Shown here piece after piece: positions 62,260-64,000 of a DNA stretch of 64,000 nt (position 1 is its first letter; each line of letters starts with the position of its first letter). The position numbers were made by a program, and so were the translations under genes. A model generated the notes under the pieces. The model did no database searches and was not told the DNA's origin. It worked only from the letters and a program-made list of their open reading frames with translations. Where the stretch lies: the NCBI GenBank assembly GCA_009667805.1, contig CM019064.1:384958049-385022048 (forward strand), written 5' to 3'. This stretch comes from Leptobrachium leishanense. Lineage: Eukaryota; Chordata; Amphibia; Anura; Megophryidae.

Positions 62260-63172
62260 CAGGGTTATCCAAAGAGATTCGAAAAGTCACCGCACGTTCG
62301 GTGACTTTTCGTTCTCTTCAATTCGGTTCCTTTTGCCGATTGCATTTCGGTGACCCTGCGGTGTATTCAGCAAACACCACAGGGTCCCCGAATTGCAGGG
62401 AAAAGCTGCCGAAAACCTGACGAAACCTAACCGAATGCACGCTGAAAACAAGCAAAAACATCTGGATTAACCTTCGAAAAAGCCGAACAGGAGCCGAACA
62501 GGAGCCGAAAGGGAGCCGAATCACACAGAGCCGAAGCAGCTGTGACGTAGAGGAGGCAGTGAATAAATTAGAAAAACCATTTGTATGAATCTGGGAAAGT
62601 GAAACGCTGTTTGCAAAGAAACTACTGAGCGAAAATGTCTGAAATTTTCACAGGAGGTCCAGGGAATGATAATAAAGAGGGCTGTTACAAAAAAAATAAG
62701 TAAACTGAAAAAAAAAATCAAAAAAAAATCGGACTTTTAAAAAAAAAATAAAAAAATCAGAAAAATGCTTAAAGTATCCTAAAAAATCTATAAATAAAGA
62801 GACTTTTTGCTGCAGAATTTTATAATGAACGGTTTATTAGATATTGAATTAAAACGGGAATATTTTTAACATTGAAGCCTATGGGATTCTCCTGAATAAA
62901 TTTGCCGCATGAAATCACCGAATGGCAGGGCATTAGGGGAACCTTTCACTGCTGGTTTGTGTTCTCTGAATACCCGAAGCAGTGCTTCTCTATGGGGATT
63001 TCACTGCCCTCGAACAGGGACCGAACAGGCACCGTATGTTCAGGCAATTCGCCAGGATTTGGCGAATTGCCTGCTCTCTGGATAGCCGAATGGTCAGGAA
63101 AGGTAACCGAACGCTGATTTTCAGCGTTCGGTTACCTTTCTCAAGCAATTCGGATCTCTTTGGATAACCCTG
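62260..63172 (+). mobile_element. CAGGGTTAT-family element, 913-bp copy
   Basis: Same termini and body as 59022-59924, with ends CAGGGTTATCCAAAGAGATT and, inverted, CAGGGTTATCCAAAGAGATC. Flanks are TAT and ATT, so here the 3-bp duplication is not exact. It lies near-colinear with the other copies, including the GAATAAATTAGAAAAACC and AACGGTTTATTAGATATTG landmarks. Confidence 0.88.
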
Positions 63173-63462
63173 ATTGTTTAATCTTTTACCCTTTTATTAC
63201 GATACGGATCTCTGCCCCTGCTTTTGCCTGTCACCCTGCACCGCCACATGTTTATCTTTTCCTAGTTTAGATCCGACCACTTCAAGGACTGGTCTCTCAT
63301 ATCAGGGATTTCTTTATTTTGGGTTGCCTGTGTTCTGGGTCTCCTCTCCAGACTCTGGTATTACAACAAAAGAGATGCCGCTGCCTTTGAAGGCAGGAGC
63401 CCACAACCTCCAATCCCACCGGGTCACCGGCGCCAACGTGGACACCAGAATCCCCACTGCAA

Positions 63463-63617
63463 ATCTAGAAAGGCAGGATCACCAGGCTGGGACAAAGTAT
63501 GTAATTTATTAAAGGGGGGTGCTAACCCCGAGTAAAACGTTTTACTTGTGTTAGCATCCCCCTTAATAAATGATATACTCATTGTCCCAGCATGGTGGTC
63601 CTGCCTTTCTTCTAGAT
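63463..63617. repeat. 155-bp fold-back palindrome
   Basis: ATCTAGAAAGGCAGGATCAC on the left pairs with the inverted copy at the right (GGTCCTGCCTTTCTTCTAGAT). The arms continue through GGCTGGGACAAAGTAT and TTTATTAAAGGGGGGTGCTAA to a centre GTAAAACGTTTTAC. Mismatches are few. It could be a small fold-back element; no target duplication is clear. Confidence 0.8.
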
Positions 63618-64000
63618 GTGATTTTGCAACAGGGACATGCTGTGTCTTAGTCCTCTATATATATCTATAGAGAATCCCTGCCAAACTTAGCGGTGTCTTC
63701 ACCTCCTGCCTGCTATTCTAACTGTCTGCACTTAGCCAGTGGCGTCTCCTGCTTTTTGGGCTTTAACCCCGTATATGGGTCCCATCTCAGCTCATGTCGG
63801 ATGCCCCATGACACAAACTAAGGAATGAATGAAATAAGAAAAATGTCTTGTAAAACAGGTAAACCTTCCACATTATAATCCTAAGAACAAGAACTGCAAT
63901 CAACATTGCTTTGATTACAATTAATTTTTAATTAAACTCACCTGTCAAATATCTAACAGATACTGCACATTGTCAATGAAATAACTTAATTACGTTATCC
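63618..64000. other. csad intron, no feature recognised
   Basis: No ORF, exon or element terminus is seen. ATATATATCTATAGAG is a short AT-rich patch. Confidence 0.4.

Overview
The window looks like a piece of a frog (anuran) nuclear genome. It carries spliced exons of two vertebrate genes, znf740 and csad. Everything else is densely nested transposable elements of kinds common in frogs: Tc1-like, piggyBac, hAT-like and Harbinger-like DNA elements, L2/CR1-type and L1-type LINEs, a Gmr1-type Ty3/gypsy element and a BEL/Pao element. There are no bacterial-style operons and no CRISPR array. Species and family names come from reading motifs, not from a database search.

Host genes, both on the minus strand. 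znf740 (C2H2 zinc finger protein) runs from a probable promoter and first exon near 19.45-19.60 kb through coding exons at 13.06, 10.63-10.82, 10.20-10.28, 10.00-10.12 and 3.62-3.74 kb; its terminal exon lies left of the window or was not found. csad (cysteine sulfinic acid decarboxylase; GADL1 is the close alternative) contributes its last three coding exons at 60.12-60.17, 38.00-38.09 and 36.94-37.12 kb. The intron between the first two is 22 kb and is filled with transposons; the remaining 5' exons lie beyond 64 kb.

Layout: 0.5-0.7 kb MITE; 0.8-1.4 kb LINE tail; 2.1-3.4 kb minisatellite; 3.8-7 kb DNA-element remnants; 7.2-9.8 kb Tc1-like element interrupted by an L1-like retroposon; 14.2-15.6 kb hAT-like element carrying a 27-bp minisatellite; 15.8-18.7 kb two inverted TTAA (piggyBac-type) elements; 20.2-23.1 kb LINE fragments inside MITEs; 23.9-29.2 kb Gmr1-type LTR retrotransposon with integrase before reverse transcriptase; 30.6-35.5 kb full-length piggyBac; 38.5-42.1 kb L2/CR1-like LINE with a 2A-like motif; 44.0-44.6 kb minisatellite; 44.7-47.0 kb a self-nested DNA transposon with an L1 tail inside; 47.0-47.5 kb Harbinger-like MITE; 47.5-48.9 kb decayed Tc1-like copy with a LINE insertion; 48.9-58.5 kb BEL/Pao element with by-eye identical LTRs and an L1-like retroposon in its leader; 59.0-59.9 and 62.3-63.2 kb two more copies of the self-nesting family.

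Main points to follow up. The BEL insertion is recent and lies in sense orientation inside csad. All 12 frameshifts counted in the BEL, Gmr1 and piggyBac coding regions are of the single-base-deletion type, many in homopolymers, which suggests consensus errors masking intact elements. The CAGGGTTAT-ended family inserts into itself and makes 3-bp duplications. The piggyBac carries a run of perfect palindromes next to its transposase-start-side terminus.
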